From positions 1 to 34,126 of the forward strand of contig JAFZFF010000091.1 of the NCBI GenBank assembly GCA_017556045.1: 34,126 nt of DNA, given 5' to 3'. The notes under the pieces are model-generated. The model ran no database searches. It saw nothing but the letters and a program-made list of their open reading frames with translations, and was not told the origin of the DNA. Shown here piece after piece: positions 1 to 6,774 of the stretch (within the stretch, counting starts at the first letter, position 1; each line of letters opens with the position of its first letter). This stretch comes from Bacteroidaceae bacterium. Lineage in GTDB: Bacteria > Bacteroidota > Bacteroidia > Bacteroidales > Bacteroidaceae. The translations under genes and the position numbers were made by a program.

Positions 1-2
1 AC

Positions 3-149
3 TTTTATCCATATATGCGACAGCGTGGGGTATTTGTTTCTCAGTTCATTTCTACAATGGCGTTTGGCGATGCCAGTAACATGATGAGCTCGACAAGTCT
101 CTACGCTTTTCTTGTATACAATGGCAAACACATGATTATGAATTGCTGA
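3..149 (+). CDS. Possible 3' end of a truncated CDS, unknown function
   Basis: One frame is open from the left window edge to a TGA at 147-149, giving 48 residues that begin FYPYMRQRGVF and end KHMIMNC. It lies on the same strand as the following small-gene cluster and stops 39 bp before the next start codon, a spacing like that within the cluster. The residues are compositionally plausible for a real protein, with no low-complexity or shadow-like bias. I recognise no domain, and 48 open codons can occur by chance, so this is only a candidate for the last part of an upstream gene of the same operon. Confidence 0.35.
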   Translation, partial: FYPYMRQRGVFVSQFISTMAFGDASNMMSSTSLYAFLVYNGKHMIMNC

Positions 150-188
150 TTTCGGGAGACTTGTAGGCGTTTAGGACTTACAAGGACT

Positions 189-494
189 ATGTATATTCCT
201 AAGATTAAGAATGGCAAACTCGAATTGTACAACGAACGAGGCATCTATCAACGTACGATTCAATCCTCTGGTGTGGTGTATGCCGACATCAATATGACTC
301 AGACGCTTATTGTTATCACTGATACCAAAGGTTGCGTAAAGTTGTACAATGAAAGAGGTATCTATCAACGAACCATTGTTTCTTCTGATGCAGCTTCTGC
401 CCGATGGGCAGGAAACGACCTTGCCGTGACTGACACCAAGGGACGGATAAAACTATACAATGAACGGGGTATCTATCAAAGAACAATTTCTTAA
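189..494 (+). CDS. Small protein of three repeated beta-propeller-like blade motifs
   Basis: The 101-residue protein is almost entirely an internal repeat. The string LYNERGIYQRTI occurs at about residues 13-24, 52-63 and 89-100, spaced 39 and 37 residues apart. The second and third copies are preceded by a near-identical TDTKG(C/R)(V/I)K strand. The alternation of strand, D-x-K-G turn and aromatic strand resembles blades of propeller-type repeats, but two and a half blades could not close a propeller alone, so oligomerisation or a different fold is likely. There is no signal peptide, so it is probably cytoplasmic. An AAGGA sequence just upstream of the ATG could be its ribosome site. It is first in a tight same-strand cluster, 35 bp before the next gene. 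I do not recognise a named family; the function is unknown. Confidence 0.75.
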   Translation: MYIPKIKNGKLELYNERGIYQRTIQSSGVVYADINMTQTLIVITDTKGCVKLYNERGIYQRTIVSSDAASARWAGNDLAVTDTKGRIKLYNERGIYQRTIS

Positions 495-529
495 AGCATC
501 ATACAATATTAACATAAAACATATTTACT

Positions 530-892
530 ATGGGACTTATCAACAACATTTTGGATAAATTCAACAAGGCAGAATTTACCGTAGCACCTCAGAAGAAGCT
601 TAAAACCATCTCTGCTGATTTCAAGAAGGCATTTAACCTCACACTTGTATTCTACAAGGGTGCACAGATTGCTGATGGTGATCTCACACTTGCTGCACTC
701 AATAAGAAGACCACGAAGGATGTAAAGACTACTGCTGATGGTCTCAAGATTAAGGGTAGCACCAAGGTGGGTGATGCCGAGAAACTCTTCGATACCAACT
801 TCGGTGTGACCGTACAGATCAAGGATCTTGATGGTAAGAAACTCGTTCCTAACGAGATTACTATCGGTCAGGCAGCACGTGGGGAATATTAA
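530..892 (+). CDS. Small conserved protein, paralogue A of a pair flanking the nuclease-like gene
   Basis: This 120-residue protein of unknown function is homologous over most of its length to the protein encoded at 1836-2150. Shared positions include AEFT near the N-terminus, the LK(T)-x-(A/S)-x-FK-x-x-F segment, a DxTLA motif, the KG-x-x-x-VG-x-x-EK stretch, and an (S/E)IT(L/I) strand near the end. Copy A has an extra N-terminal stretch (MGLINNILDKFNK) that may form an amphipathic helix. No signal peptide or membrane segment is present. Its stop codon lies 4 bp before the ATG of the next gene, which suggests translational coupling. Proteins of this type are, as far as I recall, known only as conserved hypotheticals. 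Confidence 0.85.
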   Translation: MGLINNILDKFNKAEFTVAPQKKLKTISADFKKAFNLTLVFYKGAQIADGDLTLAALNKKTTKDVKTTADGLKIKGSTKVGDAEKLFDTNFGVTVQIKDLDGKKLVPNEITIGQAARGEY

Positions 893-896
893 TGCT

Positions 897-1562
897 ATGT
901 CCACCTTGGTAGACATAGTTCGTGAAGATATTGTTGCGTTCTTAGATAGTAATAATGAACTGCTATTTAATGAACGTGATCTGCAGATGCATCTAGCTAC
1001 ATGGCTACGTGGATCGACAAATGCATATGATGATGTAGATGTTGAATATTATGTGCCATACCAGGAACTTAATGATTATGTATGGAGCAGTGAACTGCGT
1101 CTTGACATCGTTGTGAAGAAAGGCGACGAATATTGTCCAGTAGAACTGAAGTATAAGACCAAGCGCGTTGATAGAAAGATTAAGCGCTTCGATGAACAGC
1201 TTGATCACTTAGTAATTGTGATGAAGGATCAAGGAGCACAAGACTTGGGCATGTATGATTTCTGGAAAGATGTTCGCCGTGTAGAGTTAGTTAGCAAACG
1301 TTTCAAACAAGTGAAAGGAGGATTGGCTGTATTTGTAACTAATGACGCCTCCTACAAAAAAGATAGTAAACCGACTTCGAATAACTATTTGTTCAATATG
1401 TCGGAGGGAAGATTATTTGGAAAACAAATGCATTGGCGGAATCCCGAAAGCACTTGTGCAAAGACTCATCCAAACTTTGAGGTCGAGAAAGAATATCAAA
1501 TCAAATGGAATCAACACTCCATTGATGGTGTAGACTTTTATTATTGTATAGTAACTATTTAA
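897..1562 (+). CDS. Putative PD-(D/E)XK-fold nuclease-like protein
   Basis: The 221-residue protein starts at ATG 897. An upstream in-frame ATG at 828 would overlap the preceding gene by 65 bp and is not favoured. Residues 66-87 read as the core of a restriction-endonuclease-like fold: E66 and D70 in a hydrophobic strand (LRLDIVV), then a turn, then VELKYKTK with E83 and K85, i.e. D-x12-E-x-K. N-terminal residues 1-60 look helical, with E26 a possible extra acidic ligand. The C-terminal half (Trp and Tyr rich, ending in FYYCIVTI) may be a substrate-recognition or partner-binding part. The gene lies between two homologous small-protein genes in a tight cluster. The function could be DNA cleavage in defence or in a mobile element, but this is inferred only from the motif. 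Confidence 0.7.
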   Translation: MSTLVDIVREDIVAFLDSNNELLFNERDLQMHLATWLRGSTNAYDDVDVEYYVPYQELNDYVWSSELRLDIVVKKGDEYCPVELKYKTKRVDRKIKRFDEQLDHLVIVMKDQGAQDLGMYDFWKDVRRVELVSKRFKQVKGGLAVFVTNDASYKKDSKPTSNNYLFNMSEGRLFGKQMHWRNPESTCAKTHPNFEVEKEYQIKWNQHSIDGVDFYYCIVTI

Positions 1563-1596
1563 TTAAGATTAATTAACCAGTTTAAATTCTAAAAAT

Positions 1597-1803
1597 ATGG
1601 CGAAGAAATCTGTAATTGCAGGCGAGTACATACTATCAGTGTTGGATAGTGGAAGTATTGAAGTTTATCGTATTTACGACAATGTAAAGGGTGCTCTTCG
1701 TGAGATAGCAGAGAAAGAGGGTTTTGAGTATGATGACAATTGGACAACTCGCCAGTTTGGTTCCAAACTCATCGATTTTTTGAATGAAAAGAAAAATAAT
1801 TAA
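1597..1803 (+). CDS. Small conserved protein, 68 aa, unknown function
   Basis: This short protein starts MAKKSVIAGEYILSVL. It is predicted to have a beta hairpin (residues about 8-27), a helix (about 30-42), and a second helix near the end (about 52-65). There is no signal peptide or membrane segment. It lies 34 bp after the nuclease-like gene and 32 bp before the second paralogue, on the same strand, so it is very probably co-transcribed with them. I do not recognise a family. Its size, charge and position would suit an accessory or regulatory partner of the cluster, but the sequence gives no direct evidence of a function. Confidence 0.7.
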   Translation: MAKKSVIAGEYILSVLDSGSIEVYRIYDNVKGALREIAEKEGFEYDDNWTTRQFGSKLIDFLNEKKNN

Positions 1804-1835
1804 TTGATACAATTAACCATTTAACAAAAAGCGTT

Positions 1836-2150
1836 ATGGCAGAATTTACATTAAACGGCCGTACCAAGGTAAAGACCTTGAAGGCTAATTTCAAAGAGAA
1901 CTTCGGTGCTACACTTCGCGTGTACAAGAGTGCAACATGCAAGGGTGCGTTCGCTGACGACGACGCTACATTGGCATCAATTCGCGCTGAGGGCGCAAAG
2001 GGTGGTGACCTCGTAGTGAAGGGCAACATGCAGGTTGGCAACTTCGAGAAGAAGGTTGCTGAACTCTATGGTATCGGTGTACAGGTTGCTAATGCAGACG
2101 ACTCTAAGCTCGCTGACAACAGCATCACACTGACTGCTGCTGGTAAGTAA
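1836..2150 (+). CDS. Small conserved protein, paralogue B
   Basis: This 104-residue protein is homologous to the product of 530-892. It reads MAEFTLNGRTKVKTLKAN, then an FKENFGATLRVYK segment, a glycine-rich ADDDATLASIRAEG loop, a VKGNMQVGNFEKK segment, and an ITLTAAGK tail. It is probably a small alpha/beta cytoplasmic protein. Copy B lacks the N-terminal helix of copy A and has an insertion (CKGAFADDD) where A has a shorter loop. It is the last gene of the cluster and is followed by a GC-rich hairpin. Family members are, to my knowledge, uncharacterised conserved hypotheticals. Confidence 0.85.
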   Translation: MAEFTLNGRTKVKTLKANFKENFGATLRVYKSATCKGAFADDDATLASIRAEGAKGGDLVVKGNMQVGNFEKKVAELYGIGVQVANADDSKLADNSITLTAAGK

Positions 2151-2169
2151 TCGCTAACCAATCTTTAGG

Positions 2170-2195
2170 TATGTGGGGCTTGGCCGCCCCACATA
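2170..2195 (+). terminator. Hairpin after the small-gene cluster, candidate terminator
   Basis: A 10-bp perfect stem (TATGTGGGGC pairing with GCCCCACATA) closes a TTGGCC loop about 20 bp after the last gene of the cluster. No T-run follows, so intrinsic termination is plausible but not certain. Confidence 0.5.
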
Positions 2196-2203
2196 TCACA
2201 CAT

Positions 2204-2387
2204 AGAATCTGTTTTAAAATTATTTCGAGTTAAGCTGAGAAATATTTTTGGATAGATTTGTACTGTCAAGGCGCAGCAAATAGTAGTCTATTTGCAAGCA
2301 TTGAGAGTACGAAGATGCCAAAAAGAACCTCAGATAAACCGAAAAGCAGATTCAAAACATATAAACGGTAATTTTAAAACAGATTCT
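2204..2387. mobile_element. MITE-like element with perfect 19-bp terminal inverted repeats
   Basis: The 19-bp sequence at 2204-2222 (starting AGAATCTGTTTTAAAA) is found as its exact reverse complement at 2369-2387. The 146 bp between hold no convincing coding region but do contain a 7-bp-stem hairpin (GCAAATA, six bases, TATTTGC). The total of 184 bp without a transposase is typical of a miniature inverted-repeat element. I could not find a clear target-site duplication in the flanks, so it may be old, or it may instead be a regulatory or recombination structure. Confidence 0.5.
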
Positions 2388-2398
2388 TAAATACAATT

Positions 2399-2563
2399 AT
2401 GAAAATACCTGGATTATCGTTCTCGCCAAAGCGAGCTGTAGGCGTAACGAAAGTAAAGCAACAGATTGCCCGTGCAACAGGACTCCCCATCACACGCCAA
2501 GGATTGGAGCGTAAGATTGGTGGTGCAGTGTTAAAAGCTGTGACAGGTAAGAAAAGAAGATGA
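2399..2563 (+). CDS. Basic 54-residue micro-protein, unknown function
   Basis: ATG at 2399 opens a 54-residue frame beginning MKIPGLSFSPKRAVG and ending VTGKKRR. Its TGA overlaps the ATG of the next gene as ATGA (2560-2563), the classic signature of translational coupling, which is the main evidence that it is real. The product is strongly basic, with many K and R, few acidic residues and a Gly-rich centre, so nucleic-acid or membrane-surface binding would be reasonable; this is inference. The start lies 11 bp after the right end of the inverted-repeat element. I recognise no family. Confidence 0.6.
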   Translation: MKIPGLSFSPKRAVGVTKVKQQIARATGLPITRQGLERKIGGAVLKAVTGKKRR

Positions 2564-2823
2564 AAGATATACAGACTATGAGCAAAGAGTATTATAAGAA
2601 GAAAATCATAGATTTGCGTGCTGCAATTGATAAAGAAAAAGAAGCTAAAAAACGTGATGCTGAGCGTGATGCCATGTATATAAAGCGTGCGACTACACCT
2701 TCATCGAAAGCATCATATCGTAAACAGAAAGTTGACCATGCTGCATCGCATGCCAAACGCATTGAAAGTCTCAAACGTGAGATAGAAAGAGCACGTGAAG
2801 CTTTGAAGAGAGAAAAGAAATAA
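2560..2823 (+). CDS. Highly charged coiled-coil protein, 87 aa
   Basis: The protein is almost wholly helical and composed of Lys, Arg, Glu and Ala. Heptad-like segments lie at about residues 10-40 and 62-87, separated by a short Ser/Pro-containing break (TTPSSKASY). It has no signal peptide. The gene overlaps the upstream 54-residue gene by four bases and ends 30 bp before the lipoprotein gene. Both small proteins are basic and may work together. The family is unknown. The high charge lowers confidence in any homology guess, but the overlap and the consistent frame argue that it is expressed. Confidence 0.65.
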   Translation: MKDIQTMSKEYYKKKIIDLRAAIDKEKEAKKRDAERDAMYIKRATTPSSKASYRKQKVDHAASHAKRIESLKREIERAREALKREKK

Positions 2824-2853
2824 TTTTTAGGTATTATTACACGCGTAAACACT

Positions 2854-4125
2854 ATGAAATCACTTTTTCTTTCCTCACTAATCGCATTGTCCCTCTGTAG
2901 TTGCATGAGCGAAACGGCCAAGCAAACCATTGAGGAGTATAACCGAATGTTCGAAAAGGTAACAACCTTGGAGAAGTTGGTGCAAACGTCAGATTTCTCG
3001 ACATTGTCGGGCGAAGAAATAGTTACGCTCTATAATACGGGTAATGAGTTGTACTACGACTACAACCCCATGGACTTGAAGGAGGAACAAAAGGCTGCAT
3101 GTGAAGCACTGAAAGAACGTGTAGCTAAGTTGCGAGTGGAGATCCCCGCCAAGGCAAAGGCTGAAATCCCTAACTTCAAGATTACTCCGTGGCCTGCAGG
3201 GGACAAACTCTTTGAGAAGACAGAAACCTTCCCCGTCTTCTTGAAGCGTGGGGAGAAGTTGCGTTGGTCATTCTCGGCACAAAAGCCAATGAATGTAAAA
3301 GTGATAGACTATAATAGCCGTGCTACACTCAAGACATACACCGGAAAAGCCATGGTGAACGATTCGCTAGCCATAGAACACGATGCTATCTATCTCGTTG
3401 AGGTCAATCCTTTGGGTACGCAATACGTAGATATGGATATCAACTATAAGGTGACCGAGATGGCCCGACTGACTGCTTCCACACCTATCAAAGTAGAGCA
3501 AGTAGAGTGTAACAAGGGGGATTTTGGTGCTGTGGCTGTACAAGGTGTATCGATGCGAAAGGCTTTTGAGCAACCTCGTAAGTTCACATTGCGCGGACAG
3601 CTGAAGGCTGCATTTTCTGGTAGTGCCATCGCATTAGTAGCAGTACAGGTACCTGCTGGTGCTACTGATATCCTATATTCTATGCGTATTGATACCAGTG
3701 AGAGTGGGCGCTCTTCAGATGGTAAGTTTCATGACAATCTGAATACCTCGTATAAGAAAGTGAAGTTCCTTGGTCTTCCTCTTTATGAAAAGACTAATAG
3801 TAGTGGTTTGCTCAATACATTGCTCGATGACAATCGTCCCTTGCGTGATGAGGATGCCTATTGTAATATGTATGTGTTCCGCAGTCAGTCGTTGGCTAAG
3901 CAGTTCCAGGACGGCACAAAGCCTGCTTCGCAGTTGAGCTACGACGTGGATTACTCCACTCTCGGTACTCAATCGTGCAACGGACGCATCCCTGCTAATG
4001 GCTCAAAGACTATCTATCTCGGCTTCGAAAACGAGCGTGTACGTTATACCAATTATCTTTGGGTAGAGGCTGAGGTAGTGGTACCGACTATGGTGTATTA
4101 CACTACAAAGTATTCGGTGGAGTAA
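2854..4125 (+). CDS. Lipoprotein, 423 aa, unknown function
   Basis: The N-terminus has a short basic start, a hydrophobic core and a lipobox LCSC with the lipidated Cys at residue 17, so the product is a lipoprotein. A helical charged region follows (about 20-110), then a beta-rich remainder (about 115-423) with many alternating hydrophobic strands, consistent with one or two beta-sandwich domains. I see no catalytic motif. It lies 4 bp before pcp and is probably co-transcribed with it and the channel gene. It could bind a ligand or have a structural envelope role; nothing in the sequence decides. Its length and lack of internal stops make the coding call secure. Confidence 0.85.
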   Translation: MKSLFLSSLIALSLCSCMSETAKQTIEEYNRMFEKVTTLEKLVQTSDFSTLSGEEIVTLYNTGNELYYDYNPMDLKEEQKAACEALKERVAKLRVEIPAKAKAEIPNFKITPWPAGDKLFEKTETFPVFLKRGEKLRWSFSAQKPMNVKVIDYNSRATLKTYTGKAMVNDSLAIEHDAIYLVEVNPLGTQYVDMDINYKVTEMARLTASTPIKVEQVECNKGDFGAVAVQGVSMRKAFEQPRKFTLRGQLKAAFSGSAIALVAVQVPAGATDILYSMRIDTSESGRSSDGKFHDNLNTSYKKVKFLGLPLYEKTNSSGLLNTLLDDNRPLRDEDAYCNMYVFRSQSLAKQFQDGTKPASQLSYDVDYSTLGTQSCNGRIPANGSKTIYLGFENERVRYTNYLWVEAEVVVPTMVYYTTKYSVE

Positions 4126-4129
4126 ATCG

Positions 4130-4735
4130 ATGGCAAGAGCTCTACTTACAGGTTTCGAGCCCTTTGGAGGCTCAGAGATTAATTCGTCGTGGGAGATAGC
4201 AGTCCGTGTGGGGCAGTTGTCTCCCAAGGGCGTTGTGGTAGAGACCATGCAATTGCCTGTTAGTTTCAAATGTGCTGGAGAGGCGATAAGAAAGACCCTG
4301 CGAGAGAATCAACCTAATGTACTTGTGATGCTGGGCCAGCGTGGCAAGGGGACAAGCATAGACATTGAGCGCATTGCTGTCAACTTGATGGATTCGGTAA
4401 ACCCTGACAATGATGGTTGCCAGCCGCAAGAGCAAGCAATAACTGCTGATGGAGAAGCGGCCTACTTCAGCAACCTTCCTGTAAAAGTGTTGCGTGATGC
4501 ATTGTTGCAAAAGAGTATCCTGGCACGAGTATCAAATAGTGCAGGATTGTATGTGTGTAACAGCACATACTACAATGCATTGGAGGAGATACAAAAGCAT
4601 CAACTTTCAACTAAGGCGGTGTTTGTGCACTTGCCGAAAATAGGTGCCGATTTTCCTCTAGCAATGTTGATGGAAGCGGTGAAGACAATAATAGAAACGG
4701 TGATAACAATTGGAAAAGATGAACAGATTGGATAA
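4130..4735 (+). CDS. pcp: Pyroglutamyl-peptidase I (pyrrolidone-carboxylate peptidase)
   Basis: A cytosolic cysteine peptidase of family C15 that removes N-terminal pyroglutamate from peptides. The diagnostic N-terminal LLTGFEPFGG (residues 5-14) is present, and all three catalytic residues are recognisable: E80 in DIERIAVN, C143 in SNSAGLYVCN, and H167 in VFVHLP. At 201 residues it is slightly shorter than the usual 210-220. The gene starts 4 bp after the lipoprotein stop, and its end overlaps the start of the channel gene by 17 bp, indicating an operon. The usual GQAGG motif appears as GQRGKG, a modest divergence in the substrate-side loop. Confidence 0.93.
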   Translation: MARALLTGFEPFGGSEINSSWEIAVRVGQLSPKGVVVETMQLPVSFKCAGEAIRKTLRENQPNVLVMLGQRGKGTSIDIERIAVNLMDSVNPDNDGCQPQEQAITADGEAAYFSNLPVKVLRDALLQKSILARVSNSAGLYVCNSTYYNALEEIQKHQLSTKAVFVHLPKIGADFPLAMLMEAVKTIIETVITIGKDEQIG

Positions 4736-6413
4736 ATTTAAGAATGGATTGGCAAGGGTGTTTGATGACAACTTGCACACGAAACAATGGCACAACTATG
4801 TAGACTATGCTATCATTGCACTGATTATTATCAGTACACTACAGGTGTTTGTATCTACATTTGATGTGTCGAAGCAATTTGAGCATGTGCTACGGTGGAT
4901 TGATTTGATAACGACTATCACATTCACCTTTGAAGTAACTTTGCGTATTTGGGTAGCCGATAAGTTGGACCCTAAATATAAAGGTGTGTGTGGACGTATA
5001 CGCTACATATTCTCATTCTATGGTTTCATAGATGTGGTGTCTACCTATCCGTTCTACTTGACCTTTTGGTTGCCCATTCCTTATTCGTTGCTCAAGGTGT
5101 TCCGTGTGGCGCGACTATTTAGAGTGTTCCGCTATATGCGTTCGTTCAAACTGCTTGCTAAAGCGTTTCAATCTAAAAAGGAGGAACTTTGGGTGTCGGT
5201 ACAGTTTCTCACCATTGTGACGGTGATACTCTCGTTTGTTCTCTTCTTCTATGAGCATCAGGCACAGCCCGAGGTGTACGATAATGGTATAGTGTCTGTC
5301 GTTTGGGCCTTTGCCCAATACATCGGCGACCCAGGTGGTTTTGCTGAAACTCCTCCAATAACCATGGTGGGACGTCTCATCGCTTGTGTAATTGGTGTAC
5401 TGGGTATTGCTATCTTTGCCGTTCCTGCCGGTCTTATTGGGGCAGGATTTACAGAGGCGATGGCGGATGATAAGAAAGAACGCGTAATCGCAGAGAACCG
5501 AAAAAGATTGCAAAGTGCTTTTGAACGCAAATTGGATCGTCCAACAGGATTTCAAGTGGTGCCACAACATTTGTCCATTTGTGATATTCAAGCGCGAGTG
5601 GGATTGAAGAGTGATGACATCTTTGATGCCGTGCAGGCATCAGACAATTTCCGCTTGATAAACCTTGCCGTAACACAGACGATTGATGAGCACCCCCAAG
5701 ATAAATTGGCGGTAGAGAACTTTATAGTCAACAGACCTTACGGCTGTTGCATTGACCGAGGCTCAAAGGTTACTATTGTGTCACCATCAAGTCTTGCTGA
5801 TCCCTGTATAGGTAACTTCTCTTACTACTTGGCCTTAATCGGTGGATTTAACTATATTAGTCGTGAGATTGGCGAACTTCGTCCCTATCGTTCATACTAT
5901 TCATTTGCTGACCGCTATAATCATGAAGAGAACTTGCCTCTGTTCATGGAGGATTTGGAACGTTTGACTTCACGTGAAGGTAGTTGGACATTGACACCTC
6001 TTGTGGCAAGTGGTGCAAACGAACCAGCATATCCCACCATCTTCCATTTCTCGGCAGGTGGTGCTAAAGGTGACGAACGTTTCGAGGGAGAGAATCTTAT
6101 TGTCAAAGATATGCAGGCATATCGCACATTCTATGGAGATGTAACATCAGTTTTAGAAAAGAATTTCGGCTTGACTTCAGATCATCAGCGTTATCACAAT
6201 GTGACTAGCCCTAACGTCTTTGCTCGAAAATACGAAGAAGGTAAGGGTAGTGAAAATAATATCGTTCTGCGTATAGCGTGGAGTGCCTGCCTTTGGGACT
6301 CACGTCGCATAGTTATAGCCAAAACATTAGCAGATTGCCTTAACCGACATTTTGAAAATGATGTAACGAAGGAATATAATCCCGAGTTGAAAGTTAAGAA
6401 GAGTGGGTATTGA
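4719..6413 (+). CDS. Voltage-gated-type cation channel with atypical pore and large C-terminal domain
   Basis: An inner-membrane protein with the six-helix ion-transport layout: S1 about 27-48, S2 58-80, S3 94-112, S4 122-147, S5 156-178, pore loop 192-210 and S6 216-246. S4 has basic residues at every third position (KVFRVARLFRVFRYMR), a clear voltage sensor. The pore lacks the potassium signature TVGYG; the aligned segment is QYIGDPGGF. After S6, about 310 cytoplasmic residues follow, with part (around 290-350) resembling a regulatory ligand-binding region; I cannot name it. ATG 4719 is preferred over a TTG nine bases upstream. The gene overlaps pcp by 17 bp. The ion carried cannot be deduced; potassium is the family default. 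Confidence 0.85.
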   Translation: MNRLDKFKNGLARVFDDNLHTKQWHNYVDYAIIALIIISTLQVFVSTFDVSKQFEHVLRWIDLITTITFTFEVTLRIWVADKLDPKYKGVCGRIRYIFSFYGFIDVVSTYPFYLTFWLPIPYSLLKVFRVARLFRVFRYMRSFKLLAKAFQSKKEELWVSVQFLTIVTVILSFVLFFYEHQAQPEVYDNGIVSVVWAFAQYIGDPGGFAETPPITMVGRLIACVIGVLGIAIFAVPAGLIGAGFTEAMADDKKERVIAENRKRLQSAFERKLDRPTGFQVVPQHLSICDIQARVGLKSDDIFDAVQASDNFRLINLAVTQTIDEHPQDKLAVENFIVNRPYGCCIDRGSKVTIVSPSSLADPCIGNFSYYLALIGGFNYISREIGELRPYRSYYSFADRYNHEENLPLFMEDLERLTSREGSWTLTPLVASGANEPAYPTIFHFSAGGAKGDERFEGENLIVKDMQAYRTFYGDVTSVLEKNFGLTSDHQRYHNVTSPNVFARKYEEGKGSENNIVLRIAWSACLWDSRRIVIAKTLADCLNRHFENDVTKEYNPELKVKKSGY

Positions 6414-6456
6414 GTTGCCATCCAAAAACTTTCACATTTTGCAAGCATACGAGCAG

Positions 6457-6624
6457 ATGCAAAGTCTGTCTGTAATAACAATAGCAGCGATTACTCCAAT
6501 GATGGTAATCGCTGCTATTGCCGTAGTATATGTTATGAGAAACAAGGTTGCAAGAAATAGTCGCATACATATCTTGAAGGCTTTGTGGATTTATTGCTTC
6601 AAGCATCCTATCGGAATAATGTAA
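6457..6624 (+). CDS. Possible small single-pass membrane protein, 55 aa
   Basis: ATG 6457 opens a 55-residue frame with one hydrophobic helix (residues about 3-24, VITIAAITPMMVIAAIAVVY) followed by a basic tail, the layout of a tiny inner-membrane protein with positive-inside topology. It begins 43 bp after the channel stop on the same strand. Against it, the ribosome site is weak, and the helix codons largely coincide with a perfect 16-bp inverted repeat, so the hydrophobic reading may be a by-product of the palindrome. I treat it as a possibility only. Confidence 0.3.
   Translation: MQSLSVITIAAITPMMVIAAIAVVYVMRNKVARNSRIHILKALWIYCFKHPIGIM
6479..6520. repeat. Perfect 16-bp inverted repeat (hairpin)
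   Basis: CAATAGCAGCGATTAC at 6479-6494 is followed by a 10-base spacer and its exact reverse complement at 6505-6520. The stem is very stable and lies 66 bp after the channel stop. No T-run follows directly, so it could be a terminator, an mRNA stabiliser or a protein-binding palindrome. Confidence 0.75.
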
Positions 6625-6635
6625 ATGCCATCTTC

Positions 6636-6671
6636 AGGGCGGCGATAGGCATGTTCGCCCGTTGCCGCCCT
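6636..6671 (+). terminator. GC-rich hairpin, weak terminator candidate
   Basis: AGGGCGGC at 6636-6643 pairs with GCCGCCCT at 6664-6671 across a 20-base loop, followed by TTTGCC. It lies just after the possible membrane ORF and could end the transcript that starts at 2854 or upstream. The T-run is short. Confidence 0.4.
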
Positions 6672-6774
6672 TTGCCTGCAACTTCTTTTCAAGCAGGCTA
6701 TCCATTATTCTATGTTTGTAACCATTCATAAATCAATGCATTTACTACCGCAAGAGTAGTCAAATAATTTAATT

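Noticed and set aside
828-896. Longer start (ATG 828) for the nuclease-like gene
   Set aside because: It overlaps paralogue A by 65 bp; the added residues look like a shadow of the other frame, and ATG 897 is 4 bp after the upstream stop.
509-916. 135-residue minus-strand frame opposite paralogue A
   Set aside because: It mirrors a well-supported plus-strand gene with a paralogue; no independent motif.
5115-5591. 158-residue minus-strand frame inside the channel gene
   Set aside because: It is the complement of conserved transmembrane segments and has no protein-like features.
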